The notes beneath the pieces are model-generated. The model searched no databases. It saw only the letters and a list, made by a program, of their open reading frames with translations, and was not told where the DNA came from. A stretch of 64,000 nucleotides of DNA from Rhizobium leguminosarum (GTDB taxonomy: Bacteria > Pseudomonadota > Alphaproteobacteria > Rhizobiales > Rhizobiaceae), in the NCBI RefSeq assembly GCF_004123835.1, contig NZ_MZMU01000012.1:496001-560000 (forward strand), written 5' to 3'. Position numbers and translations under genes: made by a program. Shown piece after piece: positions 48,813 to 57,373 of the stretch. Numbering within the stretch: the stretch's first letter is position 1; every line of letters starts with the position of its first letter.

Positions 48813-49193
48813 ATGATCGATCATATCACCATTGCAGCGAGTGACCTTGAGAAGAGCAAATTGTTCTATGAACGCGCTTTCGAACCTCTAGGTTATCGCC
48901 TCTCTTTCGGGAAGGAGAACGTGTTCTGGGCCTTTGATGTCGGCGGCAGCTTGTTCGAGATCCAGCACACCGACGACAAGCCGCCTCTGACGCGTTTGCA
49001 CGTCGCCTTCCGGGTCGGGAGCAGGGCGGAGGTCCAGGCGTTTTATCGCGCCGCGCTCGAAGCCGGCGCCCAGGACAATGGCGCGCCCGGCCCGCGGCCG
49101 GAATATGAAGAGAACTATTATGCCTGCTTCGTTCTCGATCCCGACGGATACAATATCGAAGCGATGCTCAATGAGCCGGCGCCGCAAGGGTGA
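48813..49193 (+). CDS. VOC-family (glyoxalase/bleomycin resistance-like) protein
   Basis: The protein has 126 residues from ATG 48813 behind GGGAGGGCACGGC. The vicinal-oxygen-chelate fold shows as MIDHITIAASDLEKSKLFYE, LHVAFRVGSRAEVQAFYRAA and the closing FVLDPDGYNIEAMLNE with the metal Glu. This branch (often called glyoxalase/dioxygenase-like) has an unknown substrate. It is 44 bases upstream of a cupin gene on the same strand and may be co-transcribed. Confidence 0.87.
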   Translation: MIDHITIAASDLEKSKLFYERAFEPLGYRLSFGKENVFWAFDVGGSLFEIQHTDDKPPLTRLHVAFRVGSRAEVQAFYRAALEAGAQDNGAPGPRPEYEENYYACFVLDPDGYNIEAMLNEPAPQG

Positions 49194-49237
49194 GGCGCGG
49201 GCTCCGCCCAAAGATCGCAATCGAGGGGGAGGTGGAT

Positions 49238-49720
49238 ATGTCGAGTTTCAGGAACGCCGTCGTCTCTTTACCCGGCAAGGAGCGCGTGGCGAGGACGCCC
49301 TTCGGCGCGAGGATCGTCATCCATGCTACGGCCGCCGAGACCGGCGGCGCGTTCGGGATGTGGGAAACCTTCACGCCGCCGGGTCATGGTCCGGCCCCGC
49401 ACACGCATACGCGGGAGACCGAAGTCTTTCGGGTCATCCGCGGGCTCTATCGATTCCAATGCGGCGACGAGGCGTTCGACGCGCCTGCGGGAACCGTCGT
49501 CGTTCTGCCGCCACATGTACCGCACAGCTGGCGAAACATAGGCGACGAACCAGGCCAGATGTTCGGCACGGTCACGCCAGGCGGCTGCGAGCAAATGTTC
49601 ATCGATATCGAGGCTTTTGGTGCCGATACGCCTGAGAAAATCGCGGTGATCGAAGCGCGATTGGGGATCATCAACGACATCACGCTGGCCCTCGGATTGA
49701 CAGGCCTGCAACGGCGCTGA
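49238..49720 (+). CDS. Cupin-domain protein
   Basis: The protein has 160 residues from ATG 49238 behind GGGGGAGGTGGAT. The cupin motifs are GHGPAPHTHTRETEVFRVIRG (metal His-His-Glu) and GTVVVLPPHVPHSWRN (metal His). The family includes small quercetinase-like and polyketide-associated cupins; the substrate is unknown. It follows the VOC gene by 44 bases and is convergent with the AraC gene at 49747. Confidence 0.83.
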   Translation: MSSFRNAVVSLPGKERVARTPFGARIVIHATAAETGGAFGMWETFTPPGHGPAPHTHTRETEVFRVIRGLYRFQCGDEAFDAPAGTVVVLPPHVPHSWRNIGDEPGQMFGTVTPGGCEQMFIDIEAFGADTPEKIAVIEARLGIINDITLALGLTGLQRR

Positions 49721-49746
49721 TCGATCATCAGGGGGCGATCGGATCC

Positions 49747-50736
49747 TCAGCCCTGAGCCCGCCACGCGGCCGGTGGGGTGCCGAAGGTGCGGGAGAAGGC
49801 GCGGTTGAATGCGGCTTCGGTGGCATAGCCGGCCTCGTAAGCTATCGCCGCGATCGGTTGGCCTGATGTGGCGAGCGCCACGCTTGCGAGGTAGAGCCGC
49901 CAGTCCCTAATATAGCGGATCGGCGACGTCGAGAGCATCGTCTGGAAGCGATCGGCGAGGGCGCTGCGCGAGAGGCCGGAGGCCGCCGCCAGCTGCTCCA
50001 GCGACCAGTCGCATCTGGGATCGTCGTGAATCAGGGAGAGGCAGCGCGACAGCGCCGGGTCGGCGAGCGCTGCCAGCCAGCCAATCGCATGCGGTTCGGC
50101 CATCATGATCTGGTGGCGCAGGATCTCGATGAAGAGGATTTCCGTCAGCCGCGGCAGCATCGAGACGCCGCCGGCGCGTGGCCTGTCGACCTCCTCGACC
50201 ATCTGGCGAATGGTGGCGCGCAGCCAGTCGCCATCATTGGCGGCCCGTGTCCTGACATGGATCAATCTGGGCAGGGCCTGCCGAAGCGGCGCGAAGCTCA
50301 GCCCGTCCCACTGCAGATAACCGCAGAGCAGCCGCACGCCTTGTGTCTCGTCGCCGTAACGCAGCACGGGAATCTCACGCCATGGCTTCTGCGGCAGATC
50401 GCGGGTCGGCAGGACCAGCATGCCGTCTCTTCCGGCGCCGAGCTGATGTCCGGTGCCGAAGGGGAAGACCAACACGTCGCCGGCCTCCAGCTCGGTCTCT
50501 TCTCCTTCCGTCTTCAGCCAGCAGCGGCCCTCCACGAGGATGTGAAACGGCATCGTGCCCGAGGCCTTGGCCGAAAGGCGTGCCAGCGAGGGCGTGGCAT
50601 CGGTCTGCCAGTCGCCCGTCGGCATGAAGCAGAACTGCAGCGATCCCGAAAGGCGGATCGTCGACAGCAGCGCCGACAGCACGTCGTCGCGCGCAACTCC
50701 CGCAGCGTCTGGATTTTCGGACAAGGCTTCACGCAT
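49747..50736 (-). CDS. AraC-family transcriptional regulator
   Basis: The protein has 329 residues from ATG 50736. The N-terminal half (about 20-200) is a Cupin_6 ligand domain (GDVLVFPFGTGHQLG). The C-terminal AraC domain reads WSLEQLAAASGLSRSALADRFQTML and PIAAIAYEAGYATEAAFNRAFSRTFGTPPAAWR. It resembles the AraC protein at 17729 in architecture. It is divergent from the DsrE-like gene at 50825, 88 bases away, so that gene is its most likely target. Confidence 0.9.
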   Translation of the reverse strand: MREALSENPDAAGVARDDVLSALLSTIRLSGSLQFCFMPTGDWQTDATPSLARLSAKASGTMPFHILVEGRCWLKTEGEETELEAGDVLVFPFGTGHQLGAGRDGMLVLPTRDLPQKPWREIPVLRYGDETQGVRLLCGYLQWDGLSFAPLRQALPRLIHVRTRAANDGDWLRATIRQMVEEVDRPRAGGVSMLPRLTEILFIEILRHQIMMAEPHAIGWLAALADPALSRCLSLIHDDPRCDWSLEQLAAASGLSRSALADRFQTMLSTSPIRYIRDWRLYLASVALATSGQPIAAIAYEAGYATEAAFNRAFSRTFGTPPAAWRAQG

Positions 50737-50824
50737 TCCGGCCAAATACGCGCCCCACGCACCCTCCTATGGTGTTCCTGCTCACTCGTGGTGAGCTTTC
50801 ACTTCAACGCACTGGGAGAATACT

Positions 50825-51193
50825 ATGCAAACTCAAAGCGACAAACTGGTCGTGCTTGTTACCAAGGGCATCGAATCCGAACTGTCCTCCGTCGCCTTCA
50901 CCATTGCCAATGGCGGCATTACCGCCGGGCTGAAGGTTTCAGTGTTCCTCACCAGCACCGGGATCGACCTGGTGCGCAAGGGCGGCCAGCGCATGACGCA
51001 TGTGCCGCCGCTCGATCCGCTGGCGAGCCTGATCGAGAATTTCCAGCAGCGCGGCGGCACGATCTGGGCTTGCCCGCCCTGCGTGACCTCGCGCGGTTAT
51101 ACGCAGGAAGACTTGCTCGACGGGATCGTCATCGTCGGCGCCAGCGCCATGCATGCCGAGATCAAGGAAGGTGCTGCGACGCTGTCGTTTTGA
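50825..51193 (+). CDS. DsrE-family sulfur-relay-like protein
   Basis: The protein has 122 residues from ATG 50825 behind GGGAGAATACT. It has the DsrE/F-like Rossmann fold: KLVVLVTKGIESELSSVAFTIANGG, then VSVFLTSTGIDLVRKGG, and GGTIWACPPCVTSRGY with a CPPC pair that could carry sulfane sulfur. Cytoplasmic. Downstream lies the Blh-like sulfur enzyme at 51359, so the two may act together on persulfides. The AraC protein at 49747 likely controls it. Confidence 0.82.
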   Translation: MQTQSDKLVVLVTKGIESELSSVAFTIANGGITAGLKVSVFLTSTGIDLVRKGGQRMTHVPPLDPLASLIENFQQRGGTIWACPPCVTSRGYTQEDLLDGIVIVGASAMHAEIKEGAATLSF

Positions 51194-51358
51194 CCGAGGA
51201 GAGCCGGGTCGGGCGGGCGTTGAGGAGCGTCTTACGCCGGCATGCTCAAGTTTTCCTGATCTACGGCATTCTTGCGCTCAGAAATATACTTGTGTGATTG
51301 GGTCGATATACATGCGATACTGCATGACGAGGGCGGCGCGAGGCTTTCGGGGGCTTTA

Positions 51359-52639
51359 ATGACATGCGTGAAGGTCAATGAACTGCTATCGGTGGCGGGG
51401 CAGCCCGACGCCGCAGCCTTCGCCGCTTTCGCCGCAGACGGCTTTGCCGCCGTCATCAATGCCCGGCCTGATGGCGAGGAGCCGGATCAGCCGGGCAATG
51501 CTGCGGAAAAGGCGGCGGCCGCCGCCGCCAGGCTTTCCTACGAGTTCGTGCCGGTGAAAGGCTCCGAGATTACCGAGGCCGATATCTTCGCCTTCCAGGC
51601 GGCGATGGCGCAAGCGAAAGGGCCAGTCGTCGCCCATTGCAAGAGCGGCACACGGGCGCTGACGCTCCACGCGCTGGGCGAGGTGCTGGACGGGCGTATG
51701 AAGCCCGGGGATGTCGAGGCCTTCGGTCAAAACCTCGGCTTCGATCTTGCCGGCGCGCGCCGCTGGCTGGAAAAGCGGGCAGGGCAGGCGCCTCATGTTA
51801 AGGCCTTCTTCGAGCCCCGCACCTGTAGTGTGCAATATGTCGTTTCCGACCCGGCGACGAAACGCTGTGCCATCATCGACCCAGTGCTCGATTTCGACGA
51901 GATGTCGGGGGCGACGGCAACGGCCAATGCCGATGCCATTCGCGCTCATATCGAAAGCGAGGGACTGACGGTCGAGTGGATCCTCGACACGCATCCGCAT
52001 GCCGATCATTTCTCCGCTGCACATTACATCAAGGGAAAGACCGGTGCGCCGACCGCGATCGGCGCCCATGTCACCGATGTGCAGAAGCTCTGGAAGGAGA
52101 TCTACAACTGGCCGGCGCTTAAAACCGACGGTTCGCAATGGGACCGGCTGTTTGCCGATGGCGACACGTTCGAGATCGGTGCGCTTAAAGCCCGCGTGAT
52201 GTTTTCGCCCGGGCACACACTCGCCTCGATCACCTATGTGATCGGTGACGCCGCCTTCGTGCACGACACGGTGTTCACGCCGGATTCCGGCACGGCGCGC
52301 ACGGATTTCCCGGGCGGCAGTGCTGCCGCCCTCTGGCGCTCGATCCAGGCGATCCTGTCGCTGCCCGAGGAGACCCGGCTCTTTTCCGGCCACGATTATC
52401 AGCCGGGCGGCCGCCACCCGCGCTGGGAAAGCACGGTGGAGGCGCAGAAGCGCGCCAATCCGCATGTTGCAGGCATCGACGAGGCCGGTTTCGTGGCGCT
52501 GCGCCAGGCACGCGATCGCACGCTGCCGAAGCCCAAGCTGATGCTGCACGCGCTGCAGGTGAATATCCGCGGCGGGCGGCTGCCCGAGCCGGAGGGGAAT
52601 GGCCGGCGGTATCTGAAGATACCGTTGGATGCGTTGTAG
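51359..52639 (+). CDS. Bifunctional DUF442 phosphatase-like/MBL sulfur enzyme, Blh-like
   Basis: The protein has 426 residues from ATG 51359; the frame is open further upstream but MTCVKVNELLSVAGQP is the usual start. Residues about 1-110 form a DUF442 domain with the nucleophile loop HCKSGTRA (Cys-x5-Arg). Residues about 135-426 form a metallo-beta-lactamase domain with THPHADH and further metal ligands in SPGHT, VHDTVF and SGHDY. Blh proteins of Agrobacterium and Xylella combine these two parts and act as sulfur dioxygenase in sulfide detoxification. Their repressor BigR is not in this window. The DsrE-like gene lies just upstream. Confidence 0.87.
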   Translation: MTCVKVNELLSVAGQPDAAAFAAFAADGFAAVINARPDGEEPDQPGNAAEKAAAAAARLSYEFVPVKGSEITEADIFAFQAAMAQAKGPVVAHCKSGTRALTLHALGEVLDGRMKPGDVEAFGQNLGFDLAGARRWLEKRAGQAPHVKAFFEPRTCSVQYVVSDPATKRCAIIDPVLDFDEMSGATATANADAIRAHIESEGLTVEWILDTHPHADHFSAAHYIKGKTGAPTAIGAHVTDVQKLWKEIYNWPALKTDGSQWDRLFADGDTFEIGALKARVMFSPGHTLASITYVIGDAAFVHDTVFTPDSGTARTDFPGGSAAALWRSIQAILSLPEETRLFSGHDYQPGGRHPRWESTVEAQKRANPHVAGIDEAGFVALRQARDRTLPKPKLMLHALQVNIRGGRLPEPEGNGRRYLKIPLDAL

Positions 52640-52698
52640 GGCGGAGTGAATAGCGGGCGGCGACGGCGTCTGGACGATTGCGCCGCCCGGGACAACTA

Positions 52699-53247
52699 CT
52701 ACGCCCGCGGATGCCCCAGCGTTTTTTCCAGCACGCCAGGCGGCAGCTTCTGCGCGAGGGCATCGCCAAGCTTTGCCTCGAGGTCCCGCAATTTGCCGTC
52801 GAGCGAGGGGAGACCCACGGGGCCGAAGGCTTCGATGTAACGATCGGCTTCACCCTTTGCCAGGAATTCGACTAGGACGTTGTCCTCGACCCAGAGCTTG
52901 ACGATCCGGAAGAGGCCGGTTTCCACCTGCTCGGCGCGCCAACCTTCGCGGGCGGCGACAGCCTCGATCGCGGCGGCGTCCACTGCCGCGCTGACCAGCA
53001 CGTGGGCGGTGACCGGCTCGAAGGTCGCCGGGCGCTGGCGGATGCCGAGCGGTGCGTCCGGATCGAAGACCGCGGTTGCGGGCAGGATTTCGAGGAAGGA
53101 GCCTTTCGTATCGCCCGATACGACGAGCCAGGCGTCATGGGGAAAGGGCGGGGTTGGCGCCCGCAGCGCGGTCGCCTCCATGAGCTCCGCCAGCACGCGG
53201 GCGACGCGACCGGGATCGCGCACGCCGAACGACATGTGATGAATCAT
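52699..53247 (-). CDS. VOC-like protein of the glyoxalase_3 type
   Basis: The protein has 182 residues from ATG 53247 behind AAGGAGACGCGCG; its start overlaps the TetR stop by four bases (ATGA). The N-terminus MIHHMSFGVRDPGRVARVLAE is that of a vicinal-oxygen-chelate protein, and the second half ends with SLDGKLRDLEAKLGDALAQKLP, a helical tail. Substrate unknown. Being second in the TetR operon, it is expected to be induced by the TetR ligand. Confidence 0.75.
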   Translation of the reverse strand: MIHHMSFGVRDPGRVARVLAELMEATALRAPTPPFPHDAWLVVSGDTKGSFLEILPATAVFDPDAPLGIRQRPATFEPVTAHVLVSAAVDAAAIEAVAAREGWRAEQVETGLFRIVKLWVEDNVLVEFLAKGEADRYIEAFGPVGLPSLDGKLRDLEAKLGDALAQKLPPGVLEKTLGHPRA

Positions 53248-53879
53248 CGCGCGTCTCCTTCCATTGTTGCCGGCTGGCGGGCCTCGGTCCCGCGGGAACG
53301 CCGGCGTGCATCGTCGATCAGGGCCTGCACGGCCCATTGCGCGGCCTTCGCGGCTTCAGCGCCCGACAGGCTCCAGTTATCTTTCATGCTCTCCCATCCC
53401 GAAGCCGAGCAGAGCGATGTCACAGCGGCGAGCAGATGCCGGGCATCTTCTGCGGGAATCGTCCCGGTGACATCGCGCAGCGCGATCGAAAACTTCTCGC
53501 GCCGCGCCTCGGCATGGGCGAGCCGCACCGCGCGGCCATGAGGATTGTGCAGCATCGCTCTCACCAGCGGCTCGTCGCGGTCGAAGGCAGAAAAGAGCTC
53601 GGGAATATGCGCCACCACTTGCTCAGGCGAAGCCGGCAGCGCCGGCACGGCGATCAGCGCATTGACCCAGTGCCAGAACGCGCCGAGCAGCGTCTCCTTG
53701 TTGGCGAAATAGCGATAGAGCGTGCGCTGCGGCACGCCGGACTGGCGGGAGACGAGATCGAAGGTGACCTCGTCGCTACCGGCGCGCAACAGGGCGGCAA
53801 GACCTTCCATGATGCGGTCCTGCGTTATGGTCGTCAACTCTTCACGGGCCGTGGGGCGAGGCGGTGTCATTTCGTTCAT
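53244..53879 (-). CDS. TetR-family transcriptional regulator
   Basis: The protein has 211 residues. The helix-turn-helix reads TFDLVSRQSGVPQRTLYRYFANKETLLGAF. The rest is a TetR ligand domain. It precedes the VOC-like gene with a four-base overlap. A perfect 7-3-7 palindrome lies about 20 bases upstream of its start, so it is probably autoregulated and represses the two-gene operon. Confidence 0.9.
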   Translation of the reverse strand: MNEMTPPRPTAREELTTITQDRIMEGLAALLRAGSDEVTFDLVSRQSGVPQRTLYRYFANKETLLGAFWHWVNALIAVPALPASPEQVVAHIPELFSAFDRDEPLVRAMLHNPHGRAVRLAHAEARREKFSIALRDVTGTIPAEDARHLLAAVTSLCSASGWESMKDNWSLSGAEAAKAAQWAVQALIDDARRRSRGTEARQPATMEGDAR

Positions 53880-53898
53880 GGCAGTATAAATGCCATAA

Positions 53899-53915
53899 TG
53901 ACAGTGTTACTGTCA
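53899..53915. promoter_or_regulatory. TetR operator palindrome
   Basis: TGACAGT-gtt-ACTGTCA is a perfect 7-3-7 inverted repeat just upstream of the TetR gene at 53244-53879. It fits an autoregulatory operator overlapping the promoter. Confidence 0.7.
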
Positions 53916-54103
53916 AATGTTTTTGGGTAGGGCGATCGCGGTGATCGTCGGGTGGGGATTGCGTCGAAAGAGAGACCGCATCTGCGGCCCGCGGTCTGCA
54001 CAGTAAAGGCGGCGTGAAGCCGGCGCGGCGCATTTATCGGTGGGGCGGCATGATGGGCGGGAATAGTTATTGACGTCGGGCGGGCAGGCGACGTAACTGG
54101 GTG

Positions 54104-54335
54104 CGACGGTTCCCTGAAGATGACTCCAAGGGGATTAATAGGGAACACGGTGAGGAAGACCCAGCAGGGACCGAGACCGTGGCTGCCCCCGCAACTGTAA
54201 GCGGATTGTCGATCATCTCAGGAGTGGCGAGCGACTGGCCATCTCTGAAGGGCTCATGGCCCTGCCACTGCGAGATATCGCGGGAAGGCGGATGAAACGA
54301 CAGATATCCGCAAGCCAGGAGACCTGCCGTCAATC
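54104..54335 (+). ncRNA. Cobalamin (B12) riboswitch
   Basis: The main conserved blocks of the AdoCbl class are present in order: ACGGTTCCC, GATTAATAGGGAACACGGTG, GGCTGCCCCCGCAACTGTAA, GCCACTG, GGGAAGGC and the B12 box AGCCAGGAGACCTGCC (54313-54328). It precedes the BtuFCD-like operon at 54524-57338, which it should turn down when cobalamin is plentiful. A CCGGGC/GCCCGG hairpin (54349-54366) follows and stands immediately before the ribosome site of a 22-codon leader ORF. Confidence 0.95.
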
Positions 54336-54379
54336 ACGATCCAATCAACCGGGCGGGGATGCCCGGACAAGGAACAGAT

Positions 54380-54448
54380 ATGATTGACCTGCTGAACCTT
54401 CGCCGAATTCCGGCATACATCCTTCTCGATTGGGCCTCCTGCGGCTAG
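54380..54448 (+). CDS. 22-residue leader ORF after the riboswitch
   Basis: The ORF encodes MIDLLNLRRIPAYILLDWAS followed by Cys-Gly and a TAG stop. AAGGAACAGAT gives it a good ribosome site directly after the riboswitch hairpin. The stop is followed by two hairpins (54450-54465, 54473-54488) and the transporter start. A regulatory leader or a translational coupler is possible. No homologue is known to me. Confidence 0.45.
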   Translation: MIDLLNLRRIPAYILLDWASCG

Positions 54449-54472
54449 TGCACGCCTAAGCGTGCTTTCGGT

Positions 54473-54507
54473 CCGCGCATATGCGCGGAACGGCCGTGAT
54501 TTTTCCC
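54473..54507 (+). terminator. Possible attenuator hairpin before the transporter gene
   Basis: CCGCGCAT and ATGCGCGG (54473-54488) form a perfect palindrome, followed some bases later by ATTTTTCCC. A second small stem GCACGC/GCGTGC (54450-54465) precedes it. The spacing to the T run is longer than in a standard terminator. Confidence 0.4.
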
Positions 54508-54523
54508 TTCATCGAGGTTTTCC

Positions 54524-55540
54524 ATGCGCCAGATTCTCGCCACCATGACATTTGCCTTCGGACTCGCCGGCCTTGCGGCACCAAGCCTTGCCGCGAGCCG
54601 ATATCCCTTGACCATCACCAATTGCGGCCAGCAGGTGACCTTCGAAAAGGCGCCATCCAAAATCGTTTCGATCGGCCAGGGCATGACCGAAGTGCTGTTC
54701 TCGCTCGGCCTTGCCGACAAGATCGTCGCAACGGCCGTCTGGGTCGGTCCAGTGCTGCCGCAATATGCCGAGGCCAACAGCAAGATAAAGCGGCTTGCCG
54801 ACAACGATCCGAGCTTCGAATCCGTCGTCGGGCAGGAGCCCGACCTGGTGACGGCCGAGTTCGAATGGCATGTCGGCGCGCAGGGTTCGGTCGGCAAGCG
54901 GGAGCAGTTCAAGGATCTCGGGATCAATACCTATCTCGCGCCGGCCGATTGCGTCGCCAAGGTCAACACCGATGGCGGCGACGGCGTGCGTGGGGAATTG
55001 TTCACGATGGAGCTGATCTACCGAGAGATCGCCGAGCTCTCGGAGATCTTCGATGTGAAGGAGCGCGGCGATACGCTGATTTCGCAGCTGAAGAAGCGCG
55101 AGGCGGATGCCGTGGCTTCGATATCAGGCGCCTCGGGCAAGAAGCTGCCCGTCGTCTTCTGGTTCTCCAGCAAGGAGGTCAATGGCGACGCCTTCATCGC
55201 CGGTAAAAACAGCGCGCCTGCCTATATTTTGAAGACGGTGGGCGCGAAGAACGTCGTCACCACCGAAGAGGAATGGCCGCTGGTGGGTTGGGAAACCATC
55301 GCCCAGGCGAATCCTGCCGTCATCGTGCTCGCGACCATGGACCGCCGCCGTTACGCGGCTGACGATCCCAAGGTCAAGGTCGATTTCCTCGAGAACGATC
55401 CTGTGACCAAAGAGCTGGACGCGGTCAAAAACAAGCACTTCGTGATGATGGACGCACAGTCGATGAACCCGACGATCCGCACGATCGACGGCATCGAGAC
55501 ATTGGCGAACGGCATCAAGTCCTTCGGTCTGGCGCAGTGA
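54524..55540 (+). CDS. B12/siderophore-type ABC transporter binding protein, BtuF-like
   Basis: The protein has 338 residues with a Sec signal peptide (about 1-23, ending SLAA). It is a type III periplasmic binding protein (PF01497 type): KIVSIGQGMTEVLFSLGLADKIV in the N-lobe and QEPDLVTAEFEWH before the helical hinge. These proteins bind corrinoids or ferric siderophores. The cobalamin riboswitch upstream makes a corrinoid the most probable ligand. It is the first gene of a three-gene operon with overlaps of four bases between genes. Confidence 0.88.
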   Translation: MRQILATMTFAFGLAGLAAPSLAASRYPLTITNCGQQVTFEKAPSKIVSIGQGMTEVLFSLGLADKIVATAVWVGPVLPQYAEANSKIKRLADNDPSFESVVGQEPDLVTAEFEWHVGAQGSVGKREQFKDLGINTYLAPADCVAKVNTDGGDGVRGELFTMELIYREIAELSEIFDVKERGDTLISQLKKREADAVASISGASGKKLPVVFWFSSKEVNGDAFIAGKNSAPAYILKTVGAKNVVTTEEEWPLVGWETIAQANPAVIVLATMDRRRYAADDPKVKVDFLENDPVTKELDAVKNKHFVMMDAQSMNPTIRTIDGIETLANGIKSFGLAQ

Positions 55541-56577
55541 AGGCAATGTCGGTCAGGCAACAGGGATGGTGGGCGCTTGCCGCGCTCACCATTGCGGCAC
55601 TTCTCCTGCTCGGGCTGATGATCAGTCTCGCCGTTTCCATCGGGGAGATCGCGATCCCGCTTGCGACGACGGCGGAGGCGGTCTCGAACCGCCTGTTCGG
55701 AACGGATTTCGAACTCAGCCGCATCCACCAGGGCATCGTCTGGGATTATCGTCTGAGCCGCGCGCTCGTCGCGGCCAGCGCCGGCGCGTCGCTTTCGCTC
55801 TCAGGCGCGATTCTGCAGGCGCTGCTGCGCAATCCGCTGGCCGAACCCTACGTGCTCGGCATCTCCGCCGGCGCCTCGACGGGGGCCGTCTGCGTGATGA
55901 TCCTCGGCTTCGGCTATGGCGTTCTTGGTCTCTCGGGCGGCGCCTTCATCGGCGCTGTCATCGCCTTCCTGCTGGTCGGCTTCCTGGCGACGGGGGTCGG
56001 GGGAAGCGGCGAGCGCATCATCCTGTGCGGCGTCGCCGGCTCGCAGCTCTTCAATGCGCTGACTTCCTACGTGGTGACGACATCGGCGAATGCCGAGCAG
56101 GCGCGCGGCATTCTGTTCTGGCTTCTGGGGTCGCTCAGCGGTGTGCGTTGGCCGGATGTCTATCTATCGGTGCCGGTCGCGCTCATCGGCTTCATCATCT
56201 GCATGGCCCATATGCGGGCGCTCGACGCCTTTGCCTTCGGCACGGATGCCGCCGTCTCGCTCGGCATTTCCGTGCGCCGCGTCCAGATCGCGCTCTTCGG
56301 CACGACCGCGGCGATGACGGCAAGCGTCGTCAGCATGGTCGGCTCGATCGGTTTTGTCGGCCTTGTCATTCCCCATGCCGCCCGCTTCCTCGTCGGGCCG
56401 GCGCATCGGCGGCTGCTGCCGGCAACGGCGCTCGGCGGCGCGATCTTCATGGTCGGCGCCGATATCGTTTCGCGCATCATCATACCGCAGCAGATCCTGC
56501 CGATCGGCGTCGTTACCGCGCTGTTCGGCGCACCGGCCTTTGCCGTCATTCTCTATCGCGTGCGGAGAAGCGCATGA
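55537..56577 (+). CDS. FecCD/BtuC-type ABC transporter permease
   Basis: The protein has 346 residues. GTG 55537 overlaps the preceding TGA (GTGA); ATG 55546 is an alternative. About ten membrane segments and the family motif GAxLQxxxRNPLAEPYVLGISAGAS (here ILQALLRNPLAEPYVLGIS) identify a BtuC/FecCD permease. GFVGLVIPHAARFLVGPAHR is the second signature, which contacts the ATPase. It is an inner-membrane channel for the corrinoid or siderophore delivered by the BtuF-like protein. Confidence 0.93.
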   Translation: MKAMSVRQQGWWALAALTIAALLLLGLMISLAVSIGEIAIPLATTAEAVSNRLFGTDFELSRIHQGIVWDYRLSRALVAASAGASLSLSGAILQALLRNPLAEPYVLGISAGASTGAVCVMILGFGYGVLGLSGGAFIGAVIAFLLVGFLATGVGGSGERIILCGVAGSQLFNALTSYVVTTSANAEQARGILFWLLGSLSGVRWPDVYLSVPVALIGFIICMAHMRALDAFAFGTDAAVSLGISVRRVQIALFGTTAAMTASVVSMVGSIGFVGLVIPHAARFLVGPAHRRLLPATALGGAIFMVGADIVSRIIIPQQILPIGVVTALFGAPAFAVILYRVRRSA

Positions 56578-57338
56578 GCATCAACATCGAGCAGGTCAGC
56601 TTTGCCGCGGGCGACACCGTCATCGTCAACGGCGTCAGCCTGGACGTGAAAAAGGGCAAGGTGCTCGGCCTGCTCGGGCCGAACGGTTCCGGCAAGTCGA
56701 GCCTGCTCCGATTGATCTGCCGGCTGCGCAAGGTTCGCAGCGGCGTCATCAGGCTCGGAGAGGACGACATTTCCTCGCTGTCGCGCACAGCCCTTGCGCG
56801 ACGCGTCGCCTTCGTCGAGCAGCAGTCGACGACCGATACGCAATTGACCGTGCGTGATGTGGTGCGGCTCGGCCGCACGCCGCATCGCGGTCTGCTGTCG
56901 TCCTGGGGCGCCGGAGACGACGCCGCCGTCGACGAGGCCCTGTCGCGGGTGGGCATGCAGGAGAGGGCGGGCCAGCTCTGGCAGACGCTGTCGGGTGGCG
57001 AGCGCCAGCGCGTCCATATTGCCAGATCGCTGGCGCAGGCGCCGAGCGAACTGCTGCTCGACGAGCCGACCAACCATCTCGATATCCAGCACCAGCTCGA
57101 CATTCTCTCGCTGATCTCGAAGCTCGGCATCACCTGCATCGTCGCGCTGCACGATCTCAACCTGGCGGCGATGTTCTGCGACAGCCTGGCGGTGCTTCAG
57201 AAGGGCGAGGTCGTTGCCTCCGGCGCGCCAGAGGAGGTGCTGACGGAGGATATGATCGGCCGGGTCTTCGGCGTTCGCGCCCATGTCCAGAAATCGGCCG
57301 TGCATGGCCGGCATCATATTCAATATGTCATGGATTGA
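56574..57338 (+). CDS. BtuD/FecE-type ABC transporter ATPase
   Basis: The protein has 254 residues from ATG 56574, which overlaps the permease stop (ATGA). Walker A GPNGSGKSS, Q loop in VEQQSTT, signature LSGGERQR, Walker B LLLDEPTNHLD and switch His in ALHDLNLA are all present. It powers the corrinoid importer. The last residues (HHIQYVMD) come from a repeated sequence that also occurs at 62029, so the gene end appears to have been made by a repeat element. Confidence 0.93.
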   Translation: MSINIEQVSFAAGDTVIVNGVSLDVKKGKVLGLLGPNGSGKSSLLRLICRLRKVRSGVIRLGEDDISSLSRTALARRVAFVEQQSTTDTQLTVRDVVRLGRTPHRGLLSSWGAGDDAAVDEALSRVGMQERAGQLWQTLSGGERQRVHIARSLAQAPSELLLDEPTNHLDIQHQLDILSLISKLGITCIVALHDLNLAAMFCDSLAVLQKGEVVASGAPEEVLTEDMIGRVFGVRAHVQKSAVHGRHHIQYVMD

Positions 57339-57362
57339 GGGATGACCGGGAATTTCGATCTC
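57308..57362. repeat. Repeat unit A (also at 62029), supplying a gene end
   Basis: GGCATCATATTCAATATGTC then ATGGATTGAGGGATGACC and TTTCGATCTCAA match the unit at 62036-62096 with about 80 percent identity by eye. The unit overlaps the last codons and stop of the BtuD-like gene. Confidence 0.6.
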
Positions 57363-57373
57363 AAGGAGGAGAT

